Shown here: positions 47,678 through 57,315 of the stretch, piece by piece
Position numbering within the stretch: position 1 is the first letter of the stretch
Layout: each line of letters begins with the position of its first letter
DNA from: Gigaspora margarita
Taxonomy: Eukaryota; Glomeromycota; Glomeromycetes; Diversisporales; Gigasporaceae
Reading direction: 5' to 3'
DNA length: 64,000 nt
NCBI GenBank assembly: GCA_009809945.1
Contig: WTPW01000323.1
Location: 354,318-418,317, forward strand
The notes under the pieces: model-generated
The model's database searches: none
What the model was told of the DNA's origin: nothing
What the model saw: the letters and a program-made list of their open reading frames with translations, nothing else
Position numbers and translations under genes: made by a program

Positions 47678-48160
47678 ATGTTGTCTATTCCTATAATACA
47701 AATAAATTGTGGAAATATTCATGAACTAGATATATCTATTGCTTTGCATAAGATTTATTATCAGCCTAATGGCTATCAAATAACTGTAAAAAAATTGTAT
47801 GAAGTTTTTTTTAAAAGCTGGATACGATTTTTCTATAGATGAGGTGTGTAATTGGCTTGAAAAACAGGCTTTATATCAGATTCATAAACCCTGTCCAAGA
47901 TTTATTCCTAGAGCCTCATTTAATAGTATACAGATTCCTAATAAATGCCATTAAGCTAATATTCTTTATATGCCCCATGACTAAATTAATAATATAACTT
48001 ATAAACATTGCTTATGTATAGTTGATATGGCTTCATGATTTAAGTGGGCAGTTCCTTTAGCTGATAGGTTAGCTTATTCTGTGGCCAAGACCTTTAAGAA
48101 AGTTTATAGTAATTCTAAGTGCCCTCTTGTTTGGCCTAAATTATACCAGTACGATTATTT
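47678..48160 (+). pseudogene. Retroviral-type integrase, N-terminal part
   Basis: From an ATG at 47678: LHKIYYQPNGYQITVKKLYE, then after a T-run shift KAGYDFSIDEVCNWLEKQAL, HKPCPRFIPRASFNSIQIPN, ILYMPHD, YKHCLCIVDMAS (first catalytic Asp), FKWAVPLADRLAYSVAKTFK and CPLVWPKLY. Stops sit at 47953 (TAA), 47984 (TAA) and 48034 (TGA). This is the RVE-fold integrase type used by Polinton-like elements and LTR retrotransposons to join element ends to target DNA. Its continuation is 1.6 kb downstream. Confidence 0.75.
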
Positions 48161-49797
48161 CTTGTATAACATGAAATATAGAGGGATGGTTTAATTCAAC
48201 TTTTTTGATGTTGCTTCTGCTAATTTTTGTAGAATCCTTTTTTAGTACGAGTAATGATTTTTATTTATTCATTTTTGGAAGGAATTAAGAATTTACATAT
48301 GGCATGAAGGAATTAAGAATTTACATATAGCATGAAGGAATTAAGAATTTACATATGGCATGAAGAAATTAAGAATTTACATATGGCATGAAATAATTCT
48401 GTATGCGAATATGATATATGATGCAAAAATGACGTAATATTACAATTAATTTAAAATTTATCATATAATGCAAATTGACGTATATATGTATATACGTAAA
48501 TGATTATTAATTTCAAATCTTATGATGTAATGCTAACGTTACTGAATAAATTTTTTAAATTGGTTTTGTTGTTTCATCCATTAAAATTTCGCTTTCGCTA
48601 TTTTTTTTTTTGAATCTTTCATTAACACAATTTTTTTAACACAGTATTTAAGCTCCAGTTTAAATGTAATAATATACTTATGGGCGAAAAAATGGTAAAA
48701 AAGATGGCCTACTATTTTTTGAAATTGATTGTTTTATATAAACTATGCTCTCGAGCTCTTGTTCTTCAACTTGTTTCAATCTTGTAGAGCTGAGCTGTGC
48801 TGAGAAATTATGTTTGGCAATACTTATTAATTATTATATATTTAGTGCTGAGTTGTTAGCAAGATTAATTGAATTTTATAAAATTCCAAGGTATAGCTTT
48901 GTGATTTTTTTATTTTTTTTATTTTTTTGCTTTCTGGTTTTTTATCGCCCAGATGAATTGATTATTAAAACAAATGTTCTAGGATATTGTTCTTCATTAA
49001 GCCAATACTTACTATCTAATTTTATTTATGTGGCAATCTTTGAATTCGTGAAAGTTTCTAGTAAAAATCACGATAATTCCAATACAAGCTGCCTCAATTT
49101 ATTATAAGAGTTACTAGAATGGAGAATAATTTCTATAACAAAATTTCTTCGATGATTCACAATAAAATTATCCTGTGCAATAACGAGTAAGTTCTATTTC
49201 AGAATTTTTAATAACATACAATAAGAGCTAACATAATATATGGAACAACAGGTTCTGTAGCAGAATTTATTATGGTCCAATACAATAATTCTATGAAATT
49301 TAAATCACATATTGTGTGTCAACAGAATAATGATTAAGTTCTATAATGGAATTTCTTATATTAATTTCAATGTAAACTAATCAAACTTACCACATATACA
49401 TCACTGAAATAGCGAGTACATTCTATTACAGAAACTTATAAAAATCACAATAATTCTGATGCACTATGTATGGAATACCAAGTAAGTTCTGCAGAGCAGG
49501 ATCTATTTCATAGTAACTCACGATAAAAAACACCAACTGTGTATTGCCAAAATAGCAAGTCCTGTAACAGTATCACCTAATTGAACAACAATAATAAGTG
49601 TTATGGTTAGAGCATTGGAAATAATGATCTATTTCTTATTTTTTATTTGTGTAGATTTGGCCAAATTTTTTTTTTAAATGGATATAATTTCGAATTTAAA
49701 AAAGGGGTTTGAATGTTTGATTGAGCTTATCTCGTTTGATTGTACTAGTCCTGCACGGCATCACGCGCTGCACAGCTACCCCTAATTAATAGTAGAT
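48161..49797. other. ~1.6 kb insertion splitting the integrase
   Basis: Separates PKLY from VDPGSEF in the integrase. It holds a 28 bp tandem repeat (48281-48392), a 120-codon hydrophobic/Cys-containing plus frame (48745-49107; not recognised), and a decayed ~95 bp repeat (49070-49590; words like AGCAAGTTCTGTAACAGAAT). The right edge is GC-rich, TGCACGGCATCACG then CGCTGCACAGC, followed by CCCCTAAT; a hairpin plus CTAAT would suit a Helitron 3' end, but the left end is not convincing. Confidence 0.45.
48281..48392. repeat. 28 bp tandem repeat, 4 copies
   Basis: GGAATTAAGAATTTACATAT plus GGCATGAA repeats four times without spacers; single-base changes in copies 2 and 4. Confidence 0.95.
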
Positions 49798-50391
49798 CCT
49801 GGTTCTGAATTTAAATCTGATTGTAAAGAATTAATAGAAAAATATAATGTTAAAATTAAGGTTGGCACGTCTCATAGAAGCCAAGATATTGTTGAAAGAT
49901 TTAATTGCACTTTAGCTAAAAAATTGTTTCGTTTGCAGGATGCTTCTAATTTATTGTTACTTATATCTAAGAGATCAAGAGCTTGGGTTAAAAATCTTTA
50001 TATAATTATTAATAATCTTAATAATTCGATGACTAGATTAATTGGCATGGCCCTAGCAAAAGCTATAAAAATAAAATAGATTATTTTGACATTTTCTAAA
50101 TTATGCAATGGGCCTATGGGATTTAATGAGTCTAAATTGGATTATAATACTTTGGTTAGATATTTACTTGAACCCAGTGAGTTAGAAATGGGGCCTAAAA
50201 GAGTGATTGACTATAATTGGTGTCCTCAAATTTATCATATTAAGGAATCTTTGGTACAAAAAAATTAGCCAATCTTATATTGGCTAGAAGATAATGAAGG
50301 CAATAGTCTGAAGCAGTCTTTTGTTAGAAAAAAGCTTCAAGTTATTCCTTCTGATACAGAATTACCTTCCCAGTGGGTGCTTACAAGTTAA
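49798..50391 (+). pseudogene. Retroviral-type integrase, C-terminal part
   Basis: Reads VDPGSEFKSDCKELIEKYNV (second catalytic Asp in DPG), GTSHRSQDIVERFNCTLAKK (catalytic Glu in VERFN), then RSRAWVKNLYIIINNLNNS, TRLIGMALAKAIK, a TAG, GPMGFNESKLDYNTLVRYLL, YNWCPQIYHIKESLVQKN, a TAG, and QVIPSDTELPSQWVL to the stop. The tail beyond the core resembles the SH3-like target-binding part of such integrases. With the N-terminal half it would have the full D-D-E triad, so the fold was complete before disruption. Confidence 0.8.
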
Positions 50392-50448
50392 AAATTTTAT
50401 AATATAAAAAATGTTTGTAGAATGCTTCAAGTTGGTGTTTCTGGCCTT

Positions 50449-50838
50449 TTAAAAATTAAAATTTTCTGCTTCTTTATTTATCTGGAATTCTTTGACGAAG
50501 TGGTCTTTAGCCAATTTGCAATATAACTTATATAACTCCCATAATAGAATTAAGAATCTTTGGATCTTGCCCGTATTATAATTTGTAGTCATTCATAATT
50601 TTATTATATTTGTCTTTATTGGAAAATATTGTCATAGCCAAATTTAGTATATATTCTTCTGGGACTTCTGCTTGATGTAATTTTCTAATTCTTTCTTTAT
50701 AGTTCTGTATAAATTTGCCATCTTTTGGTTTTCTATAATAGAGGCCTGCTTTGATTATATTAATTAAAGCTTGCTCAACTTCTTTGTATGTGGGCTTGGC
50801 TTTGGTGAATAGATTTTGTGTGCTTATTGTAAGAGTGT
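50449..50838 (-). pseudogene. Small minus-strand gene relic, unknown
   Basis: Minus strand: FTKAKPTYKEVEQALINIIK, YYRKPKDGKFIQNYKERIRK, HQAEVPEEYILNLAMTIFS, NKDKYNKIMNDYKL, one stop, YGQDPKILNSIMG, a frameshift, then LYCKLAKDHFVKEFQINKEA. About 125 residues, mostly helical-looking and basic. No ATG remains. It sits convergent to the integrase and divergent from the Cys-rich ORF at 50906, so is probably an element gene. Family not recognised. Confidence 0.5.
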
Positions 50839-50905
50839 TTGTTTACTATATAATACTTATAAAATTGTTTTATTTAAATAATAAAATTTATCAAATATAT
50901 ATATT

Positions 50906-51160
50906 ATGCACGGTGAATATTCCTGCCTATTTATTAAGTTTACAGGTAAAACTTGTGAAAAATCCTGTATGCATGAAGAAGGGTGTTCTATTTATTGGAA
51001 GTATGTTAGAAAATTAGCTGATAAACAACTTATTCCTTGTAGTGAGTATAGAAAACTTACTAGATCACATTCTGGTCGATGTCCTATACATATAAGAGAA
51101 TTTTATACCTCTCAATATTACTACAGACTACACTCTAAAGCACAATTAGTAATCAATTAG
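50906..51160 (+). CDS. Small Cys/His-rich protein, unknown
   Basis: Intact 84-codon frame from ATG. It has spaced cysteines and histidines (GEYSCLF, KTCEKSCMHEEGCSIYW, IPCSEYRK, GRCPIHIREFY), suggesting a small zinc-binding fold. The divergent partner (50449-50838) starts within about 70 bp, so both may share a promoter. It is the only small gene of the presumed PolB/integrase element without an internal stop. Could be a DNA- or RNA-binding accessory protein; this is inference from the Cys pattern only. Confidence 0.55.
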   Translation: MHGEYSCLFIKFTGKTCEKSCMHEEGCSIYWKYVRKLADKQLIPCSEYRKLTRSHSGRCPIHIREFYTSQYYYRLHSKAQLVIN

Positions 51161-51183
51161 GTTATTAATTTTATATTTATTTT

Positions 51184-51415
51184 CCAAAATTTTGGTATCC
51201 CGATATTATTTTTTTGTTCTAATTTTGGTACCGAGAACTGAAATTTTAGTAAATATATCTGAAATTTTGGTACTGGGATCCAAAAAATAGCTATCTGAAA
51301 TTTTGGTACCTAGATATCAAAATTTTGGTATCAAGTTCCAATATATCTGAAATTTTGGTACCCGGATATCATAATTTTGATACCCAGCATATTCTGGGTA
51401 CCAAAATTTGTCCTT
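51184..51415. repeat. AATTTTGGTACC palindromic tandem array
   Basis: CTGAAATTTTGGTACC, GATATCAAAATTTTGGTA and GGTACCAAAATT words alternate at about 20-40 bp, making many small inverted pairs. Lies immediately after the Cys-rich ORF. Confidence 0.8.
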
Positions 51416-52729
51416 TGCTAGATAGAGTTAAATCGCTTTTTGAATTAATTCTAGGATAACATAGAAAATAGTATGTATTTTAGGCTTGAATGGGCTTGCA
51501 GAGTGCACACTCAGACACTTTGGTCCTCAGTGCTCTCAGCTCGTTTCAAAGACAAGCAATATAGCATAATTGTTTTGTTATCTTGTTTAGGATTAAAAAC
51601 CTAGCCAGAACATTAACAAAGACTATGTACTTCTTAAAGTTGGAAGCCCCAAATTATGTGTAAGCAGAGTAGGTTAACAGGATTTGGCTCTAGCATAATT
51701 TAGAGCTCAAATTCAATATAAGATTACATATATCTAGAAAGGTCTGTAAATGAGGTAGAAGGTTGTTCTGAATACATTTTAGTAATTTTGTTCCAGAACT
51801 CTCTTTTTCACCCTACTGTCTCACTTTACTTACTATTTTAACTGGAACTTTACTTGGTTGTACTTAACAATAATCAAAAAGCTTCAAATAACATTACCAA
51901 CTTCAAACTTAATAACCTTAAAGCTTTTAAAATTAAGTAATTCTTAAATGAACTACCTTCACTTTCTATTTTCACTCAATTTATCCTAACCTATTTCCAA
52001 ATACCAACTACTATATATGTAACACTTCTGATTTTTCTAACCACTAGCTTTATGTTCTAATACAAACAATATTAATCAGTTATCCTTACTGCTATTACTA
52101 ATATTATCAACTTCACAGATCTAGATCTCCCTTTAAATGCTATATTCCAACTTATTCAGACTATTTATTAACATTCAGCCTTTTATTTATCACCAGTCTT
52201 ACTTTTCCATATTATATTCAAACTATACTTAAAGGCTTAATCCCTTTTTACCTTATTCAAGACCTTAGACCCTTTAATATATCTTCTAAATTAGCTTCAC
52301 AAATTATAATAAAAATTCTTCTTCAAATTTCTGTATAATTTTATGAACAATTATAGAAACCTTACTGTTTTCAATTTACTCTATGGTGAAAAACCAATAA
52401 TATAACCTACTCTTCTTCTACTTATACTTCAACTATATTACAAACTAAAAGGCATATTTTCATAAAGAACATTTATATATAGCTGCCTTTGTGGCCAACC
52501 TGATCAACATCATATTAATTCAAACTTATGTCCACCTATTGGCACTGCTCTTAAGAAAATTAGTTCTTGGGCTGTCCATTGGGTGTTCCTATAAACTTTA
52601 TTTTAACTTTATTAAACTAGGTGAGTCTTGACCACTCTAGTAGGTTTAGGTCTTTAATTCTTGTTATGTAATTTAAATTTTGTATTTATACAAAGAAGTA
52701 TACTTCATGTAGTAGCTTATCTAATTACC
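51416..52729 (+). other. Stretch with decayed protein-like reading, unassigned
   Basis: The plus strand is C/T-biased from about 51780 to 52530 and reads pieces such as NFTDLDLPLNAIFQLIQTI and CLCGQPDQHHINSNLCPP, with many stops. It may be the 5' part of the FAR1-type gene that follows, but that is not established. Confidence 0.25.
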
Positions 52730-53645
52730 AATAAAGATATAAGCAAGGCCTCACCTTAATACCAAAAAAAATTAATGAACATCCCTTTGATATAGATGAC
52801 AGATGATTTTTATCAACAAAATATAACCAAGGAAGGTAAGTATGATCAACCACAATCCCATTGCTGGAAACTATACCTCATAATTCTGCTAAAAAAGTAT
52901 GGAAAGTAATTAGACATAGTGTACAAACCTCAGAACTGCAGTATATAATTACAGTTCATATTTATGCACTTGCCTTTTCTAATTAATAAAGGAATAGCAT
53001 GCTGACACTTTTTTCATGTTATGTCTTACTCAAAAAATGAGTATTTCATATTTCATTAATTCCTCAATACTGGTACAATAATAGTAAATATAATACCCAT
53101 CAAGAGAGTTTGAATATACTGACTTACCAAATCATAGAAAAGAATCAAAGCTACTTTTACTCCAACCTTTAATGTTCCAACATTTGGTAGAATTTAAACA
53201 AACACATAATCTTGAACAGCTACAAGGACCTAAACAAAAGTATGTCTTCAGAATGGCCTATGCCAAAAAAGCTCTTGACCTTGCAATTTGGGCTGACAAA
53301 GTTGAAGAATTCATAGCCACTTGTAAAATTTCATTGAGGTAACAAAACATGATTTGTTTAGCACACAAAATAATGCTAGTTTTATAAGTGTTGAAGATTC
53401 TTTACATGTACCACATAAAGGGTGACAACCAAATAGATACAAATCCAGTGGTGAACCTTCAAAAAAAGCTCAACATACTGTTCAAAGTACTGATCAGAGC
53501 AAAGAAACTGAAATCAAAAAGGTAACTGAAGCTTTTAATGATAATGTTAGTGCCTTATAAATATCAGAAATAAGGTTAAAAGGTGTCATACATGCAAACA
53601 AGTTGGTCATTATGCACCAACGTGTCCAAATGTCAACGAATAAAA
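52730..53645 (+). pseudogene. SWIM/zinc-knuckle FAR1-MULE-type pseudogene
   Basis: Reads KVIRHSVQTSELQYII, SYLCTCL, then after a one-base shift LINKGIAC, a TGA and HFFHVM, together a SWIM-type CxC...CxH motif in which the Arg codon before His is now TGA. Further on YAKKALDLAIWADKVEEFIA, then GEPSKKAQHTVQSTDQSKE, and KRCHTCKQVGHYAPTCPN, a CX2CX4HX4C zinc knuckle at about 53595. This order is typical of FAR1-like/MULE transposase-derived proteins. At least three frameshifts and several stops; the upstream transposase core is not recognisable. Confidence 0.68.
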
Positions 53646-54230
53646 AGTTGGGTATGTGTCTAGGTGAAAAGTAGTACACGAAATACTGCAAATGTGACAA
53701 TATGTAACGTAGCTACGATATATACTGTGTATATTAAAGAATAAATAAACGATAATTTTAGTGCCTCAGAAAAAAAGGTTAGAAGGTGTGTCAATGAATA
53801 AAAAAAGTGTGTATGTGTAGATCCAATGTAATCGTAGCTATGATAAATAAGTATATGAACTTATACTAGGTGATATCACCCTAGGTGAAAATTAGATAAA
53901 AACTAAATTTTTTCTTCTTTTTGCAATAGCTTATAAATTTAAATAATAAATTAAAACTTTTATGCGCCTGTATACAACCTTTTACATTGAGCATGTTTTC
54001 TTAAGCGCAGAAAGGTTATCTTAATAAATTTAAGAAATTATCAAAAAAGAAGCAAAAAATGCAAAATTGCAAATATTTTCTAATTTTATTTATACAACTT
54101 TCACTTGGCTCTTAAGCAAAAATGTTCAGCGTGAAATTTTTGCGTATAGACGCATAAAATGTTGAATTAAGAACATCTGTACAAGCCATCGTAACATTAT
54201 TTTATATTATGCAATTAAATTCACGTGATT
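53646..54230. other. Non-coding stretch
   Basis: No gene. A small hairpin, CTAGGTGATATCACCCTAG, lies at about 53868-53886. GTGTATGTGTAG and ACGTAGCTACGAT phrases occur twice each. Confidence 0.5.
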
Positions 54231-54590
54231 AAGGGTGTTCTCAATCACCTCACTCAATGGATCGGGGTAGATTTTTAATTAGTTAAAAAATTGATCGAGA
54301 TTATCATTTAGTCAAAAAACCTGGAGCTACGACCACCAATATTTTTCATAAAGCTGTGTTGATTGGCTAAAATTTATCATTGATAGAGTAATCAAAGAGA
54401 TTGCTCAAGTTCAATTACTTTTTATAGTTAATATTTTTTTCCATAACATGGATATCCGACAAGACCGTCGTCGTTACCAAAAATTTTATGCTACTGTACT
54501 TTTTATACAAAAGCGCTTATAACAAATAAAATACGTTCAGAATTTAATACTCAAAGAATAAATACATATTACTTTCTAGCTTTTATTACA

Positions 54591-54830
54591 ATGTATATAG
54601 CTATTCCATCGATTTTTTCTTCACACAATACAAAAAAAAGTTATTTTTATATGTCATATATGTACTTTATTAAAAAACAATGTTGCCGTAATGATTGTGT
54701 AACCAGTTATGGCTGCTGTTGCGATAATAAGTTATTCATGAAATTGTTAAAAGGACGGTTGCCTGGAGACAAAGCTTGTAGTCAATGCTTCAGACGCCAA
54801 ATCTTGGGAGCTAAAGTTCTAAAAAATTGT
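54591..54830 (+). CDS. Cys-rich ORF cut by an element
   Basis: From an ATG, 80 codons: YFIKKQCCRNDCVTSYGCCC, NKLFMKLLKGRLPGDKACSQ, then CFRRQILGAKVLKNC, where the 54831-57148 element begins. Residues beyond this point in the open frame come from the element's end, not the gene. The cysteine density suggests a zinc-binding or disulphide-rich protein; not recognised. Confidence 0.35.
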
Positions 54831-55037
54831 CCCTGTAAGAAAAGTGGTTCAGGGTATGATACGGAAAACAGTGTATATGCACTGGATGGTACGGATCATG
54901 TGGCACGTATCGGCACGTTTTACGGAATGGCACGGTTAAAATGACACGGACACTACGGTAATGGGGTGGCACGTTATATCACGCCACACGGAATGGCACG
55001 CATCAGGTGACACGCATATACACGTTGTACGTGATGG

Positions 55038-55640
55038 CTAGGGTGTCCAGGATTATGCTCCGAGGTTGGCCAAATTATGCGTGCGGCAAATTGTAAATTA
55101 TGCAGAATTATGCAAGTTTTTGGCTTAAAATATGTACATATTGTGCGCTTTATACCAAATTATGCAAAATATGCAAAAAAATTATACATACATACTGTAT
55201 GAGTATTTTCTGTAAACCATATTTATTTATAAATCAAAACTGCGAATACCAGATACTCAGATCTCTTAATAATATTTCTTTTAAATACGTATCTGTATAT
55301 CAATATAGTAAGCCTGCTTAAAATTGATTAATCAACAATATTTTGAACGTTGTAATGTACAAAAATGATCAAAAAATTATTTAAAGTGCTGTGATTGGAT
55401 ACTGATCAATGTAGAGTTTGGAACCGGTTTTATTTTTAATATGTTAACTGATTGAAACGGGTTATGAAAAATAAACCGGTTCCAAACTCTAGATTTTTAT
55501 TCTATTTGAGCAATTTTATTGGCCAAAAAAATCTAGTGCATTAAATTATGCGAATTATTATGTGAAATGGCCTAAATTATGCAACTTTATGCGTATGCGG
55601 CATATTCAAAATTATGCGCATATTATGCCGTTTTATGACC
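55038..55640. mobile_element. Nested element built of AAATTATGC motifs
   Basis: Starts near CTAGGGTGTCCAGGATTATG. AAATTATGC / GAATTATGC words occur in two clusters (55071-55180 and 55545-55640) around a central region. Boundaries approximate. Confidence 0.5.
55412..55491. repeat. 80 bp hairpin (AACCGGTT stem)
   Basis: TAGAGTTTGGAACCGGTTT pairs with AAACCGGTTCCAAACTCTA exactly; loop of about 40 bp. Confidence 0.85.
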
Positions 55641-55649
55641 GTTGGCCGT

Positions 55650-55751
55650 ATCTTGTCCAAAACGGATGGTTTTGTACCATTCGATTCGTCTCAATGAGAC
55701 GAATCGAATGGTACCAAAATCATCCGTTTTGGATCATTGGATCACAAGATA
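55650..55751. repeat. GGTACC hairpin module, near-perfect copy
   Basis: GTACCATTCGATTCGTCTCA is followed at once by TGAGACGAATCGAATGGTAC; arms extend to ATCTTGTCCAAAACGG and its partner. The best-preserved copy of the module found in 21.9-23.4 kb and 58.2-58.9 kb. Just beyond, ACCGAAAATGACCGACCGTG occurs twice (about 55765 and 55830), ending CCCATCCCTAG, hAT-like end sequence. Confidence 0.85.
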
Positions 55752-56291
55752 GTCATAAACCGGTTGACCGAAAATGACCGACCGTGCCCATCCCTAGTGC
55801 CATCACTAGGCAGGATTATGTTGCGGTTGACCGAAAATGATCGACCGTGCCCATCCATAGATTACACGGAATGGCACGTGTTAAAAGTGACACGTGCTGG
55901 CTCGTTTTATGGAGTACAATAAGAGCAGACGATTTTTTTTTAAAAAAGTTGCAATATCTCCAAAAACTCGTAAAGTAAACCTGCTCTGGATTCTTAAGGA
56001 AAAAGATTTCTTGCAAGATTTTACACATTTGCAGTTGCTTTAGTTTCCAGATATGAACATACTCCAACTATTATCCGGTCTTCTTCTAATAAAATGTCTA
56101 TTGGAAAGTGGACCATAAATTTATATTTACTTACCCGTTCCATCACGTGCCATCAGTTCCGTGTCAATTGGCTTAGTAAGCTGCTACAAAAGGCACGTAC
56201 GATTTACGTGATTTCACGTTACATTGACGCGTGTATACGGATCAACACGGTCCACCGATTCCCGTGCCAATTCGAACCATGCACGTGCAAA

Positions 56292-57148
56292 CCCGACCCA
56301 GAGACCCGTAAAAATTTTTTGTGTTATACAAATCTTTATTTGCGTTATTGCAAAAATTTGTATTAATTTGTAATAAGATATTAACTTTATATTAATATGC
56401 GATTTGTTTCAGAAAACATCAAAAATTTACTCAAAAATTTTGTTTTATCTTGCTCGTCTTTTATGTTCATTCATTTTCTCTTTCGGAAACTTAATTTAGC
56501 ACATTATCCGACATTATTAGCCAATCAAATTTATAGAATACACGTGAATTTTGCCCTTAGAAATTTGTTTTAATTGCATAATCAATCTAAATTTGCATTA
56601 ATTTGTATTAATTTATATACAAATTTTTACGGGTCTCTGACCCGACCCATAACACGTGCTACTCGACCACGTGCCTATACACTGTTTTTCCGTGCGATCC
56701 CGGACCACTTCTTACAGGGNCCCGACCCAGAGACCCGTAAAAATTTTTTGTGTTATACAAATCTTTATTTGCGTTATTGCAAAAATTTGTATTAATTTGT
56801 AATAAGATATTAACTTTATATTAATATGCGATTTGTTTCAGAAAACATCAAAAATTTACTCAAAAATTTTGTTTTATCTTGCTCGTCTTTTATGTTCATT
56901 CATTTTCTCTTTCGGAAACTTAATTTAGCACATTATCCGACATTATTAGCCAATCAAATTTATAGAATACACGTGAATTTTGCCCTTAGAAATTTGTTTT
57001 AATTGCATAATCAATCTAAATTTGCATTAATTTGTATTAATTTATATACAAATTTTTACGGGTCTCTGACCCGACCCATAACACGTGCTACTCGACCACG
57101 TGCCTATACACTGTTTTTCCGTGCGATCCCGGACCACTTCTTACAGGG
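56292..57148. repeat. Exact 428 bp tandem duplication around one N
   Basis: 56292-56719 and 56721-57148 appear base-for-base the same, separated by a single N at 56720. Most likely a gap-closing artefact of assembly rather than biology. Confidence 0.9.
56301..56639. mobile_element. 339 bp TIR element with 10-bp TSD
   Basis: Ends GAGACCCGTAAAAATTT and AAATTTTTACGGGTCTC. Flanks ACCCGACCCA (56291-56300 and 56640-56649) are identical, suggesting a MULE-like 9-10 bp target duplication. Its second appearance at 56730-57068 belongs to the duplicated block. Confidence 0.8.
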
Positions 57149-57315
57149 AATGTAATCGTCTTTTCTTTATTGAAACTATCATGGTAATTGATTGAAAAAT
57201 GGAAAGAGAAAGCTCAAGCATTGATCATAATCTTTATTTCACTTGATCGTAGCGTTTGAGCGTTACTTATATATCACTAGCTAATTCCATCGAGGGAGGT
57301 GATTGAGAACACCCT

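Larger units (their letters stand above)
54831..57148. mobile_element. Motif-built TIR element (GGCACG words)
   Basis: The left end CCCTGTAAGAAAAGTGGTTC and, inward from the right, CCCTGTAAGAAGTGGTCCGG match, continuing through ACGGAAAAACAGTGTATA. GGCACG/CGTGCC and CACGGAATGG words fill both terminal regions (54880-55035, 55860-55920, 56130-56290, 56650-56720). Apparent length is inflated by the 56292-57148 duplication. Confidence 0.75.
54231..57315. mobile_element. 3.1 kb terminal-inverted-repeat element with nested insertions
   Basis: Ends AGGGTGTTCTCAATCACCTC at the left and the same read inward from the right, with similarity continuing through CTCAATGGA / CTCGATGGA. It contains the small Cys-rich frame at 54591 and a second element at 54831-57148. 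Target duplication not clear. Confidence 0.75.

Noticed and set aside
48281..48392. CRISPR-like array
   Set aside because: The 28 bp copies are directly adjacent with no unique spacers; a plain tandem repeat.
54831..54944. 3' half of the 117-codon Cys-rich frame
   Set aside because: It lies inside the end of the 54831-57148 element, so it is not part of the original gene.
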